From assembly GCA_028287395.1 (NCBI GenBank), contig JAQBPR010000157.1, forward strand, positions 1-43,445: 43,445 bases of DNA. Reading direction: 5' to 3'. Below the pieces are notes generated by a model. It worked only from the letters and a program-made list of their open reading frames with translations. It was not told the origin of the DNA and did no database searches. This stretch comes from Bacilli bacterium (GTDB lineage Bacteria; Bacillota; Bacilli; Paenibacillales; NBRC-103111). Positions within the stretch are counted from its first letter, which is position 1, and each line of letters opens with the position of its first letter. A program made the translations under genes and the position numbers. This document shows, piece after piece, positions 8,310 through 17,819 of the stretch.

Positions 8310-9734
8310 ATGAAAGTTTTCTTTTTACATTCGCGGCAAACAAATATAGATGACCTAGTGAATTTATTGTATATTGATCATGGTATTCATTTACCTAAAC
8401 TAACAGATGACCTAACCATTATATCTTGGGGAGGAGTCATAGAAGGTGATACTCAGATCGTTTCACAGCAAATCCTTAATCCGCTTAAGGAAGTAACGCG
8501 TGCCAGCCATAAAAAAACGATGCGAAAGCTCTTGCAGCTGCATGGGTTAAAAGTGGAGCAGCCACCCATTGATTTATACCATCTGGAATATCAAATTCCA
8601 ATATTTCATCTTTCTGCCTTAACGGTATTTGCGAAAAAACGCAGCAGCAAGCTGTGGTCTGCTTTACCGTTTTATGAAACGAATGCCGATCAATTTATTG
8701 AAATGGATCTCACAAAAAGAGTGAACTTTTATGTTCGCAGAGCCATCCGCGAAGCAACGAAAGCAGTTTATGCCCTTGGCTTAGATTTCGCGCTCGTCCA
8801 TATTGGAATCAGTGTGAAGGGTCGGACAACAATTATCGATGTGATGCCGACGCCGCATTTAAACCCGCGATTGGCTCTGCTTTTCGCTGACGCAATTCAC
8901 AAATTTACCGAAGAAATCACACATCCATTACCGTTTCCTATCGTTTTAGGAGCGGACCCGGAATTCATTTTGCGTAAACCGAATGGAAAAATTGTACTAG
9001 CTGCTAAATATATGGGTAGAGAAGGTGCTGTAGGCTGTGATGCAGTTGTATTATCAGGGCATCGAGTTATTTTGCCGCTTGTCGAGCTTCGACCGCAGCC
9101 AAGCTCTAACCCGCGGACTTTAGTTCACTTTTTACGTAGAACGATGCATGAAGCAGCACAAATGATCCATGATCCACAGCTGGAATGGATTTCAGGGGGA
9201 ATGCCTGTCCAAGGGCTGCCGCTTGGCGGTCACATCCACTTCAGCGGAATTGGCTTAAGTAATCGTTTATTGCGCGTACTTGATAATTATTTGGCGCTGC
9301 CATTGGTTTTGCTTGAAGAAGAAAACTCAAGTAAACGCAGACCGCGGTATGGATTTTTAGGCGATTTTCGCCGTAAAGCGCATGGCGGCTTTGAATATCG
9401 TTCGCTGCCTAGCTGGCTTATTTCACCATCGATTGCGTTAGGTGTGCTTTCGCTTGCCAGCTTAATCGCCAACCATTATAAAATTTTACAGAGACAACCC
9501 CTGCATGATATAGAAACTCAACGGGCTTACTACAAAGGCGATAAGCTTTCCATATTGCCTATTATCTATAAGCTTTGGGATGATATCGAGTCCACTTCAA
9601 CGTTTGCGCTGTATCATAAAGAATTGAAACCCTTGCGTGATATGATGTTAAGGATGGAGACATGGCAGGAACAAGAAGATTTTCGCAAGTCTTGGGAAAT
9701 CATGCCCTTTAGGCGGAAAGAAGCTATATTATGA
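8310..9734 (+). CDS. Putative amidoligase (phiEco32-like COOH-NH2 ligase type 2 family)
   Basis: A 474-residue protein whose C-terminal half looks like the COOH-NH2 ligase branch of the glutamine synthetase/gamma-glutamylcysteine ligase fold. Members are predicted to join a carboxylate to an amine using ATP. Visible signature pieces are LGADPEF (D216, E218), VELRPQPSSN, GGHIHFSG (H308, H310) and FEYRSLPSWL (E362, R364). The N-terminal ~210 residues are not recognised. ATG 8310 has CGGAGGT about 9 bases upstream and lies after the cotE terminator. It sits between cotE and mutS. No signal peptide or membrane segment is seen. Substrate is unknown; the neighbour cotE makes a spore-coat role possible but unproven. 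Confidence 0.72.
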   Translation: MKVFFLHSRQTNIDDLVNLLYIDHGIHLPKLTDDLTIISWGGVIEGDTQIVSQQILNPLKEVTRASHKKTMRKLLQLHGLKVEQPPIDLYHLEYQIPIFHLSALTVFAKKRSSKLWSALPFYETNADQFIEMDLTKRVNFYVRRAIREATKAVYALGLDFALVHIGISVKGRTTIIDVMPTPHLNPRLALLFADAIHKFTEEITHPLPFPIVLGADPEFILRKPNGKIVLAAKYMGREGAVGCDAVVLSGHRVILPLVELRPQPSSNPRTLVHFLRRTMHEAAQMIHDPQLEWISGGMPVQGLPLGGHIHFSGIGLSNRLLRVLDNYLALPLVLLEEENSSKRRPRYGFLGDFRRKAHGGFEYRSLPSWLISPSIALGVLSLASLIANHYKILQRQPLHDIETQRAYYKGDKLSILPIIYKLWDDIESTSTFALYHKELKPLRDMMLRMETWQEQEDFRKSWEIMPFRRKEAIL

Positions 9735-9741
9735 TATTTCA

Positions 9742-9750
9742 TGGTATAAT
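9742..9750 (+). promoter_or_regulatory. Extended -10 promoter of mutS
   Basis: TGGTATAAT contains an exact sigma-A -10 (9745-9750) with an upstream TG, 45 bases before the mutS start. No good -35 is visible 17 bases upstream, which fits an extended -10 promoter. Confidence 0.6.
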
Positions 9751-9795
9751 GTTTAGGTGTGAAATGGACTGAACTGTCATGATGGAGGATTTGAA

Positions 9796-12411
9796 ATGAT
9801 TAAATATACACCGATGATTGAACAATATTTAACGGTTAAAGCAGAAGTGCCAGACGCATTCTTATTTTTTCGACTAGGCGATTTTTATGAAATGTTTTTT
9901 GAAGATGCGATTGCCGCTTCCCGCGAATTGGAGATTACTTTAACAGGTAGAGAAGGCGGAGTTGAGGAACGAATCCCGATGTGTGGCATTCCTCATCATG
10001 CAGCAGAAAATTATATTGCTCGATTGATTGAAAAAGGCTTTAAAGTCGCGATTTGCGAGCAAGTGGAGGATCCTGCTGAAGCTAAAGGGGTTGTACGTCG
10101 CGAGATTGTACGGATTGTAACACCGGGCACTCTGATGGAAGGGAAAATGCTTAGCGAAACAGTAAACAATTATATTGCCTGCGTAGCAGCCTTTGAAGGG
10201 AAATATGGTTTTGCCGTATGTGATTTATCGACAGGCGAGCTTAATGTCACTTGTGTAGAACAATCGCTGGAGCTGTTGTTGGATGAATTCACTGCATTCT
10301 CACCTGCTGAGATGATTGGACAAGGTGAATTGCTGCGGCAGGTGCAAACGAATTTGCTGCTGACTGCTAAACCTGTTGTTTTCACGGAATGGCAAAACGA
10401 AGACGACAGTGTCATGCGCCAACATTTTGCTGATGGACTATTACTGCCGCTGGCGCAAGCAAGCTTGCACGCAGTTGCATTATTAATGAACTATTTAAGC
10501 ACGACGCAAAAAAGAACATTGGCTCACATCACCTACATCCAAATGTACGAATCGAATCAATATATGATGATGGACCCCTTTACTCGGCGTAATTTAGAGT
10601 TAGTGGAGACGGTTCGTGAAAGATCGAAAAAAGGCTCCCTGCTCTGGTTGCTCGATGAGAGTGTGACTTCCATGGGAGGCAGAAAGCTGCGCCGTTGGAT
10701 AGAAAAGCCGCTTATGAATCTCGGTCAAATTGAACAACGGTTAGAAGCAGTCGATTGCCTTTATCGTCAATTGATAACTCGCGACGACTTACGCAATCAC
10801 TTAAAGCAAATTTATGATTTGGAAAGGCTAACAGCCCGTGTATCCTACGGCAGTGCGAATGGACGTGATTTATTAGCGCTTAAACAATCGTTGGCGGAAA
10901 TTCCCGCGCTTCGTGAAATTTGTATGCAAACGGATTCGCTCACATTGCAAGCATTGGCCGAACGTATGGATATTTGCGAAGATGTGCATGCTTGGATAGC
11001 GGCTGCGATTGTGGATGAGCCCCCCGTTTCAGTGCGGGATGGCGGCATGATTCGTGACGGTTACCATGCTCATCTGGATCAATTAAAAGAAGCAGATCGC
11101 AATGGTAAGCAATGGATCGCGGAGTTAGAACGACAAGAACGAGAAAAAACAGGAATTAAATCGTTAAAAATTGGTTATAATCGTATTTTTGGCTATTACA
11201 TAGAAATTACTAAATCCCATTTAGCACAGCTAGCTGAAGGCATCTATGAGCGTAAACAAACACTGGCGAATGCAGAACGCTTTGTGACACCAGAATTAAA
11301 AGAAAAAGAAGCGCTAATTCTTGAAGCACAGGAGAAAATGGTTGATATTGAATATGAACTGTTTGCACAGCTTCGCGAAAGGATTGCTGCGCAAATTTCC
11401 CGATTGCAGCGTTTAGCCGAAATTATCGCCGAAGTCGATGTTTACCAATCGCTGGCAACCGTCAGTGCGGCCAATCGTTACCGACGTCCTTTTTTGACAG
11501 ACGGCTATGGTTTTAATGTTAAAGATGGGAGACATCCCGTTGTAGAAACGGTAACCAAGTCAGGAGCATTTGTCGCGAACGATACAAAATTAGGCGAAGA
11601 GGAAGGGTTTGTCTTACTTATTACAGGACCTAATATGGCGGGAAAAAGCACGTATATGCGTCAAGTAGCGATCATTGCAATCATGGCTCAAATCGGTTGT
11701 TTTGTTCCCGCCAGTCATGCAAATGTTTCCTTAATCGATCGTATATTCACTCGGATTGGTGCAGCGGATGATTTGATTGCAGGCCAGAGTACGTTTATGG
11801 TTGAAATGATGGACATTCAAGTGATGACAGAGAAAGCTACTAAGCAAAGTCTAGTCATTATCGATGAATTGGGAAGAGGCACGTCTACAGGCGAGGGGAT
11901 GGCGATCGCTCAAGCTGTTATCGAATTCATGCATAATGAAATCGGCTGTAAAACTTTAGTATCGACGCATTTTCACGAATTGGCTCATTTGGAAGATACC
12001 CTGTCGCAATTGCGCAATTATTGTATGTCTGTAAAAGAAAGCGATCAGCAAGTCACTTTTTTGCGCAAACTGATTCCTGGAGCGGCGGACACAAGCTATG
12101 GGATTTATTGCGCCCGCATCGCAGGCCTGCCTGAGTCGATAATTGAGCGTTCATATCTGCTTTTGAACGATTTTTCCGCTCGTACATCGCTTCCACCACA
12201 GAATCTGCCCACTCCTATTGTAAATCCAGGGATCGTGCAGCTCAGCCTTTTTGCTGAGGCGGACAAGCCTCAGGATAAAGCTAAGAAGAAATCAGATGCC
12301 AAGATAGAACAAATGGTTGAGCAAATTCGTGAAGTCGATCTAATCAATATGACACCCCTGCAAGCGATTAATTTTGTATATGAAATGAAACAAAAACTAC
12401 ACGATAAATAG
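9796..12411 (+). CDS. mutS: DNA mismatch repair protein MutS
   Basis: Recognises mispaired bases and small loops and starts mismatch repair with MutL. The 871 residues include every expected part: the mismatch-reading GDFYEMF (F30, E32), the connector and lever regions, Walker A GPNMAGKST (611-619), Walker B LVIIDELGRGTSTGEG, and STHFHEL. A C-terminal QLSLF at 815-819 matches a sliding-clamp binding motif. Length is close to B. subtilis MutS (858). GGAGG about 8 bases before the ATG fixes the start. It is separated from mutL by a protease gene, 5-17 bases downstream depending on the start chosen, and the three are probably one transcript. Confidence 0.98.
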   Translation: MIKYTPMIEQYLTVKAEVPDAFLFFRLGDFYEMFFEDAIAASRELEITLTGREGGVEERIPMCGIPHHAAENYIARLIEKGFKVAICEQVEDPAEAKGVVRREIVRIVTPGTLMEGKMLSETVNNYIACVAAFEGKYGFAVCDLSTGELNVTCVEQSLELLLDEFTAFSPAEMIGQGELLRQVQTNLLLTAKPVVFTEWQNEDDSVMRQHFADGLLLPLAQASLHAVALLMNYLSTTQKRTLAHITYIQMYESNQYMMMDPFTRRNLELVETVRERSKKGSLLWLLDESVTSMGGRKLRRWIEKPLMNLGQIEQRLEAVDCLYRQLITRDDLRNHLKQIYDLERLTARVSYGSANGRDLLALKQSLAEIPALREICMQTDSLTLQALAERMDICEDVHAWIAAAIVDEPPVSVRDGGMIRDGYHAHLDQLKEADRNGKQWIAELERQEREKTGIKSLKIGYNRIFGYYIEITKSHLAQLAEGIYERKQTLANAERFVTPELKEKEALILEAQEKMVDIEYELFAQLRERIAAQISRLQRLAEIIAEVDVYQSLATVSAANRYRRPFLTDGYGFNVKDGRHPVVETVTKSGAFVANDTKLGEEEGFVLLITGPNMAGKSTYMRQVAIIAIMAQIGCFVPASHANVSLIDRIFTRIGAADDLIAGQSTFMVEMMDIQVMTEKATKQSLVIIDELGRGTSTGEGMAIAQAVIEFMHNEIGCKTLVSTHFHELAHLEDTLSQLRNYCMSVKESDQQVTFLRKLIPGAADTSYGIYCARIAGLPESIIERSYLLLNDFSARTSLPPQNLPTPIVNPGIVQLSLFAEADKPQDKAKKKSDAKIEQMVEQIREVDLINMTPLQAINFVYEMKQKLHDK

Positions 12412-12428
12412 AGGGGATGAATCGCAAA

Positions 12429-13868
12429 ATGTTTAATATACGAAAAAAACTCGTGTTAACAGCTATTCTCGTTCTTCTGAGCAATGCAATGACATCAATC
12501 GCGGCAGCGGAGGACAAACCAAACTCAAGTGCGTTGGTAGATGAAATCTTTAAGATTATTCAACAAAATCATGTTAGCGGTGTTGATCCGCAAAAATTAA
12601 GCGAGAACGCGATTAAAGGGATGATTGATGGTTTAGATGATCCTTATACGAAATATATGACAGCAAAGGAATGGATTGATTTTCAAAATTTGCTGCAGCA
12701 GAATTATGTTGGTATTGGCGTACGGTTAAGTGTCGATGACCAAGGTGTTTTTATAACGGAGGTTTTTAAGGGCTCTCCTGCAATAACTGCGGGGATACAA
12801 GTAGGCGACTATATTACAGCAGTCGAAGGCAAGTCGATGAAAGGCGTTAAGGCTGAAGATCTGATTAATCAAGTATTGGGAGCGGAAAATACACCTGTTT
12901 CTCTGACCATAACGAGAAATAATCAAATGATTAACCTTACGATGGTAAGAAAAAAAATAAGCTTGCCTGTTGTCCAAGGAAAACGTTTTGATGATGGTAC
13001 AGGCTATATTCGTTTGTCCAGTTTTTCCAGTGACGGCGATGAATTGTTTGCTGCGAAATTAAAAGAATTAAAGCAAACGAATATACACTCTTTGATTATT
13101 GATTTGCGTGATAATGGCGGCGGATTATTGGATACCGCTGCGAATATTGCCAAGCTTTTTATTAAAGATGGGGTTATGATTCATACAAGTGACCGCAATC
13201 ATGTAGATGATCCGATTACGCTTCATGGCGGGGATTCCGTCTCATTTCCAGTGTTTGTACTGGTCAACGAGAATAGCGCAAGCGCGTCAGAAGTACTGAC
13301 TGGTGCATTGCAGGATTATAAGCTGGCAACAGTAATCGGAACCAAGAGCTTTGGCAAAGGCAGCGTGCAATCTATTATGCCGCTAAGCAACGGCGGAGTT
13401 TTAAAAGTGACAATCGAGGAATACTTAACGCCAAATAAACACAAAGTGAATAAAGTCGGCATAACACCGGATATTGAGGTGAAAGGCGATGTGCCGCAGT
13501 TAATTACTGCATTTCATGCTGCTGGAATGAAGGATATATCGCTTACTCGCGATCACAATGATTTAACCATTAATCAGCAGCTATTTACCGAAGATAGCTT
13601 CTCCGTTCAAACTATTAATCATAAAAGTTACGTTCCAAGCCGTGTTCTTACCGCTATGATTGATGGAAAAGTAGAGTGGAACAGCGATACCCAAACTGTT
13701 GCGGTTACAGCGGGCTCCAAAAGCGCTGAATTTCCTGTTTCCCCTGAAGGAGCAATACTGATAAAAGGGACCACTTTTCTTGATCTGGACAGCTTTAGCA
13801 GCAAATTTCCGCAATTGGAATGGAAAATGGAAAGTGACCAATTAACACTTCATGTTAAGGGGAATTAA
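12429..13868 (+). CDS. S41 family C-terminal processing protease with PDZ and stalk domains (CtpB-like)
   Basis: Secreted or membrane-tethered serine protease of the tail-specific/CtpB family. The N-terminus is a signal peptide or anchor ending near SIAAAED. A PDZ domain (about residues 80-165) is followed by the S41 catalytic core. With this start the catalytic serine is S285 in SASE and the lysine K310 in FGKGSVQ, exactly 25 residues apart as in the family. The last ~85 residues resemble the copper-amine-oxidase-N-like stalk domain common on Paenibacillaceae exoproteins. ATG 12429 is preferred because GAGGGG (12411-12416) directly abuts the alternative ATG 12417. It lies between mutS and mutL with almost no spacing. 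In spores, CtpB cleaves SpoIVFA; whether this protein does so is unknown. Confidence 0.88.
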   Translation: MFNIRKKLVLTAILVLLSNAMTSIAAAEDKPNSSALVDEIFKIIQQNHVSGVDPQKLSENAIKGMIDGLDDPYTKYMTAKEWIDFQNLLQQNYVGIGVRLSVDDQGVFITEVFKGSPAITAGIQVGDYITAVEGKSMKGVKAEDLINQVLGAENTPVSLTITRNNQMINLTMVRKKISLPVVQGKRFDDGTGYIRLSSFSSDGDELFAAKLKELKQTNIHSLIIDLRDNGGGLLDTAANIAKLFIKDGVMIHTSDRNHVDDPITLHGGDSVSFPVFVLVNENSASASEVLTGALQDYKLATVIGTKSFGKGSVQSIMPLSNGGVLKVTIEEYLTPNKHKVNKVGITPDIEVKGDVPQLITAFHAAGMKDISLTRDHNDLTINQQLFTEDSFSVQTINHKSYVPSRVLTAMIDGKVEWNSDTQTVAVTAGSKSAEFPVSPEGAILIKGTTFLDLDSFSSKFPQLEWKMESDQLTLHVKGN

Positions 13869-13873
13869 CTACG

Positions 13874-15673
13874 ATGGCAAAAATTCATATTTTAGATGAT
13901 CATATTGCAAACCAAATTGCTGCCGGTGAAGTAGTTGAACGACCGTCCTCTGTTGTCAAGGAACTTGTTGAAAACAGCGTGGATGCAGGCAGCACAACGA
14001 TAGATGTGACCATTGAAGAGGGCGGTCTACAGCTTATTCGTGTTGTTGATAATGGCTCAGGAATTGAGCAAGAGGATTGCGAGCTTGCCTTTTTTCGACA
14101 CGCAACGAGTAAGATCAGCTCAAGCAAAGAACTGTTTCAAATTCGTACACTTGGCTTTCGGGGAGAGGCATTGCCTAGTATTGCCGCTGTGTCGAAGGTG
14201 GAATGTGTAACTTCAACTCAATCGAATGGATTGGGCACAAAACTGGTGATTGAAGGCGGCTCAGTCCGTTCTTTCACTGAAGCTGCAGCTAGTCAAGGAA
14301 CTGATTTCCAAGTACGTGAGCTATTCTACAATACACCGGCTCGATTAAAATATATGAAAACGATTCAAACAGAATTAGGTAACATTTCCGATTATATTTA
14401 TCGTCTGGCCATGGCACATCCGCATATTGCTTTTACATTAAAACATAATGACCATTTATTGTTACAAACATTAGGTAATGGTGATTTATTGCAAGTGATT
14501 GCCGCCATTTATGGCTCATCAGCTGCAAAACAGCTTATTCCTGCACATGTAGAAAGTCTTGACTATCGGATAAGCGGCTATATCTCAAAGCCAGAGTGGA
14601 CGCGAGCCAATCGTTCGGGGATATCGACGATCATCAATGGTCGCTATATTCGTAATTTCTCCTTAGCGCAAACTATCATGCACGCATACCATACCTATTT
14701 GCCGATTAATCGCTATCCCGTAGCTGTATTGCATATTCAAATGGATCCTTCTTTGTTGGATGTCAATGTGCACCCATCCAAATTGGAGGTAAGATTCAGT
14801 AAAGAAGTTGAATTGCTTGCAAATGTGACGAAAGCGATTGAAGGCGGTTTAGGCCAAGTAAGCTTGATTCCCCAAGGGGGAATTCGCAAAACGGAGAAAC
14901 CTGCATTCGTACAAGAGCAAATGGAGCTTTATCGGCCTGCAAACTCGCAGCATTTCAGTACAGCGCAACAGCCTAGTGCAGCGCAACCATCTCTGAGTCC
15001 GTCATTTGAACGAAAGCCAGTCTCTGAAGAAATGCTCCGTCAGCTCATTCAACCCGTTCATGGGGATGTTCAACAAAACCAACTGCCGAAGTTTCCGCAA
15101 TTAGCTCCAATCGGTCAATTACACGGCACCTATATCGTGGCACAAAATGAGTCAGGTCTTTATTTAATTGATCAGCATGCGGCTCATGAGCGGATTCATT
15201 ATGAATATTACTATGAGCAATTTGGCCGCCCCATTGAAGCAAGTCAACAATTGCTAGTGCCGATCACTTTAGAGTTTACACCATCGGATGCAGAGTTATT
15301 GAAGAATAAGCTTGAATTGTTTGTCCAAGCAGGTGTCATTATCGAGCATTTTGGGGGGCGTTCTTTTATCGTTCGGGCTTATCCTCACTGGTTTCCCAAT
15401 GGAGAAGAACAACGCATTATTGAAGAAATGGCAGAATGGATTTTGGCTGAGAAAAAATCGATTGATTTGTTGAAATTACGTGAAAAATCGGCTATTTTAT
15501 GCTCCTGTAAAGCGTCTATTAAGGCGAATCAAAGCTTAACGACTGCAGAAATGGAAGCCTTATTGCAACGATTAGCCGATTGCAAAATTCCCTATACCTG
15601 TCCGCACGGACGACCTATTGTTGTCAGCTTTTCCAGCTATGAGCTTGAAAAAATGTTTAAACGAGTGATGTAA
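13874..15673 (+). CDS. mutL: DNA mismatch repair protein MutL (endonuclease type)
   Basis: Links mismatch recognition by MutS to strand removal. The N-terminal GHL ATPase domain carries IAAGEVVERPSSVVKELVEN, DNGSGI and GFRGEALPSI. The middle ~360-415 is a variable linker rich in Gln, Pro and Ser. The C-terminal domain has the nuclease motif DQHAAHERIHYE (433-444), the Cys-containing CSCKASIKA (C543, C545) and CPHGRP (576-581), so it should be an intact nicking MutL, as in bacteria without MutH. QQLLVP resembles the clamp-binding motif of Bacillus MutL. It begins 5 bases after the protease gene, and its stop overlaps the next start codon. Confidence 0.98.
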   Translation: MAKIHILDDHIANQIAAGEVVERPSSVVKELVENSVDAGSTTIDVTIEEGGLQLIRVVDNGSGIEQEDCELAFFRHATSKISSSKELFQIRTLGFRGEALPSIAAVSKVECVTSTQSNGLGTKLVIEGGSVRSFTEAAASQGTDFQVRELFYNTPARLKYMKTIQTELGNISDYIYRLAMAHPHIAFTLKHNDHLLLQTLGNGDLLQVIAAIYGSSAAKQLIPAHVESLDYRISGYISKPEWTRANRSGISTIINGRYIRNFSLAQTIMHAYHTYLPINRYPVAVLHIQMDPSLLDVNVHPSKLEVRFSKEVELLANVTKAIEGGLGQVSLIPQGGIRKTEKPAFVQEQMELYRPANSQHFSTAQQPSAAQPSLSPSFERKPVSEEMLRQLIQPVHGDVQQNQLPKFPQLAPIGQLHGTYIVAQNESGLYLIDQHAAHERIHYEYYYEQFGRPIEASQQLLVPITLEFTPSDAELLKNKLELFVQAGVIIEHFGGRSFIVRAYPHWFPNGEEQRIIEEMAEWILAEKKSIDLLKLREKSAILCSCKASIKANQSLTTAEMEALLQRLADCKIPYTCPHGRPIVVSFSSYELEKMFKRVM

Positions 15674-16449
15674 TGCTAGTAACTACGTCTTATAAACCAA
15701 CAGAGCAATTATTGGCTAAATCGCGGCAAATAGCAGACATATTAGGTGGAAGATGGGTGCAGCGCAGACAATTTTCGCTGTCGAATTTAAGGAAACGTTA
15801 TACGGAAAGCGAAATTATGTTATTGACCGAAAAAGAAATGCGATACTACAGAGCAGACGATGACTTGCCGTTATTTTTCCATCCAAGTACAGCAGCCATT
15901 CGCATCAAAAGATTACTCCAAGGTGAAGTGGATCCGTTGGTTTCAATTTCAGGTATCGCAGAAGGAAATTCAGTTTTAGATTGCACAGCAGGCCTAGCTT
16001 CCGATTCCATTGTATTTTCTTATGCCGTCGGCGAGACAGGAAAAGTTACAGCCTTAGAAAGTGAAGCGATGCTTGTTACGCTATTACAAGAAGGGCTTTG
16101 TTCTTACGAATCACCTATTCCTGCAATAAACGAGGCCATGCGTAGAATTGAAGTCGTTCATGCAGAGCATTATACTTATTTGCAAGGCATGTTAGATCAA
16201 AGCGTCGATGTGGTTTATTTCGATCCGATGTTTCGTAACCCTATTGCCGAATCAAGCGCGATTTCGCCATTACGTGAAATAGCCAACGGAAAAGCCATTC
16301 AAATGGCAACCATCACAGAAGCAAAAAGAGTTGCTCGTAAAAAAATTATTCTAAAAGAACACAAAGACAGTGACGAATTTACCCGTTTAGGTTTTAAATC
16401 CGCTTATCGTTCGCAGACTAACATTGCTTATGGAGTGATTGAATTGTGA
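15673..16449 (+). CDS. Class I SAM-dependent methyltransferase, RsmJ-like
   Basis: A 258-residue predicted methyltransferase resembling the RsmJ/DUF548 family. The SAM-binding motif reads LDCTAGLASDSIVFSYAVG, followed by an acidic residue after the second strand (ALESE). The family motif VVYFDPMFRNPI stands where RsmJ has DPMFP. RsmJ methylates 16S rRNA G1516 in E. coli; that substrate is not proven here, and the N-terminal ~90 residues are more diverged. The start codon shares one base with the mutL stop (TAATG), and its own stop overlaps the miaA start (GTGA), so translation of all three is probably coupled. Confidence 0.8.
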   Translation: MLVTTSYKPTEQLLAKSRQIADILGGRWVQRRQFSLSNLRKRYTESEIMLLTEKEMRYYRADDDLPLFFHPSTAAIRIKRLLQGEVDPLVSISGIAEGNSVLDCTAGLASDSIVFSYAVGETGKVTALESEAMLVTLLQEGLCSYESPIPAINEAMRRIEVVHAEHYTYLQGMLDQSVDVVYFDPMFRNPIAESSAISPLREIANGKAIQMATITEAKRVARKKIILKEHKDSDEFTRLGFKSAYRSQTNIAYGVIEL

Positions 16450-17396
16450 GTCAAAGTCCTTTTAAACCCAAACTATTAGTGCTGGTCGGCCCCACAGCTA
16501 TCGGGAAAACGAAACTTAGCCTCGAAATTGCACGAATCTTTGGATGTGAGATCATTTCAGGTGATTCAATGCAAATTTATCGGGGTATGAATATTGGTAC
16601 TGCCAAAATTCTGCCTGAAGAACAGCAGGGAATTCCGCATCATTTAATCGATATATTCGAACCGGATGAAGCTTTTTCTGCAGCTTTATTTCAGAAATTG
16701 GCAGGACAGCTGATCCTTGAAATACATGCCAATCACCGTTTACCTTTCATTGTCGGTGGAACTGGATTATATATTGAATCCCTTTGCTATGATTTTCAAT
16801 TTAGTGAAGCGTCTTCAGATGAAGCGTTTCGTGAGGAACAAACGCAATACCTGCAGCGTTTTGGAGAAGCTGCGCTTCATCAGAAATTGGAGCAAGTTGA
16901 TCCTGAGTCTGCGGCGCGACTTCATCCGAATAATACACGAAGAGTCATTCGTGCTTTAGAAATTTTACAAATCACAGGGAAAACATTATCCGATCAATTA
17001 TCTGGTCAAAAAAAACAATCACCTTTTGATTTGTGCATGATAGGGTTGACAATGGATAGGGCTTTACTATATAAACGAATTGAACAGAGAATTGATCAAA
17101 TGATCGAACAAGGTCTTGTTGAAGAAGTAAATGATCTGCTGAAAAAAGGCTATACACGCGAACTTATTTCGATGCAAGGACTCGGATATAAAGAAATAAT
17201 CCGTTATTTGCAAGGCGAGTATGGATTGGATGAAGCCGTTACGCTTTTAAAACGGGATACTCGTCATTACGCTAAGCGTCAAATGTCTTGGTTTCGGCAT
17301 ATGACTGACATCCATTGGGTCGATGTAACGGATTTCACAAACTTTTCTACGCATTTACAAACGATTAATGATATAATAGCAGGAAAGTTTAAGTAA
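16446..17396 (+). CDS. miaA: tRNA dimethylallyltransferase MiaA
   Basis: Adds the isopentenyl group to A37 of tRNAs that read codons starting with U. The 316 residues include the P-loop GPTAIGKT, the substrate loop GDSMQIYRGMNIGTAK, GGTGLYIESL and the tRNA-binding RQMSWFR near the C-terminus. The start is GTG at 16446, overlapping the preceding methyltransferase stop by four bases. hfq follows after 65 bases, the classical miaA-hfq arrangement. Confidence 0.97.
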   Translation: MSQSPFKPKLLVLVGPTAIGKTKLSLEIARIFGCEIISGDSMQIYRGMNIGTAKILPEEQQGIPHHLIDIFEPDEAFSAALFQKLAGQLILEIHANHRLPFIVGGTGLYIESLCYDFQFSEASSDEAFREEQTQYLQRFGEAALHQKLEQVDPESAARLHPNNTRRVIRALEILQITGKTLSDQLSGQKKQSPFDLCMIGLTMDRALLYKRIEQRIDQMIEQGLVEEVNDLLKKGYTRELISMQGLGYKEIIRYLQGEYGLDEAVTLLKRDTRHYAKRQMSWFRHMTDIHWVDVTDFTNFSTHLQTINDIIAGKFK

Positions 17397-17461
17397 GCTC
17401 AGGAATATAATTCAGAACAACCGTTTTATTTAGCTTTCAACCAAATCTAGGGGGTTCTTTC

Positions 17462-17698
17462 ATGAACAAATCGATCAATATTCAAGACAACTTTCTCAAT
17501 CAGCTGCGCAAAGAAAGTATTCCTGTGACTGTTTATTTAACGAATGGTTTTCAGATTCGTGGAGTGATTAAAGCGTTTGACAATTTCACGATTATTATCG
17601 ATAGTGAAGGTAGACAGCAGATGGTTTATAAGCATGCAATTTCAACGTTTACACCGCTAAGATCCGTATCCTTTATACAAGAAACAACGGCTGAATAG
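17462..17698 (+). CDS. hfq: RNA-binding protein Hfq
   Basis: Small Sm-like protein that forms hexameric rings and binds RNA. The 78 residues contain the Sm1 region with [13 protein letters not shown] and the Sm2 motif YKHAIST, which includes the K-H pair of the proximal site. The C-terminal tail is short, as in Gram-positive Hfq. A GGGGG site precedes the ATG by about 7 bases. It lies directly after miaA and is followed by a terminator. Confidence 0.97.
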   Translation: MNKSINIQDNFLNQLRKESIPVTVYLTNGFQIRGVIKAFDNFTIIIDSEGRQQMVYKHAISTFTPLRSVSFIQETTAE

Positions 17699-17751
17699 TC
17701 TTTTTTTGAAACATTTTATGTTTAGAATCGTATAAATTATATGACTTGTGC

Positions 17752-17787
17752 AGAGCAACCCGAATTTGCTGAGGGTTGTTCTTTTAT
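17752..17787 (+). terminator. Terminator after hfq
   Basis: AGAGCAACCC (17752-17761) pairs with GGGTTGTTCT (17773-17782) with one G-T wobble, followed by a short T run. It closes the mutS-hfq block. Confidence 0.8.
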
Positions 17788-17819
17788 ATTCGTTCGACGA
17801 ACAGGGGATGAAATAAGAG

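Noticed and set aside
13900..14210. Open frames on both strands inside mutL
   Set aside because: They overlap conserved ATPase motifs of mutL and show no family features or ribosome sites.
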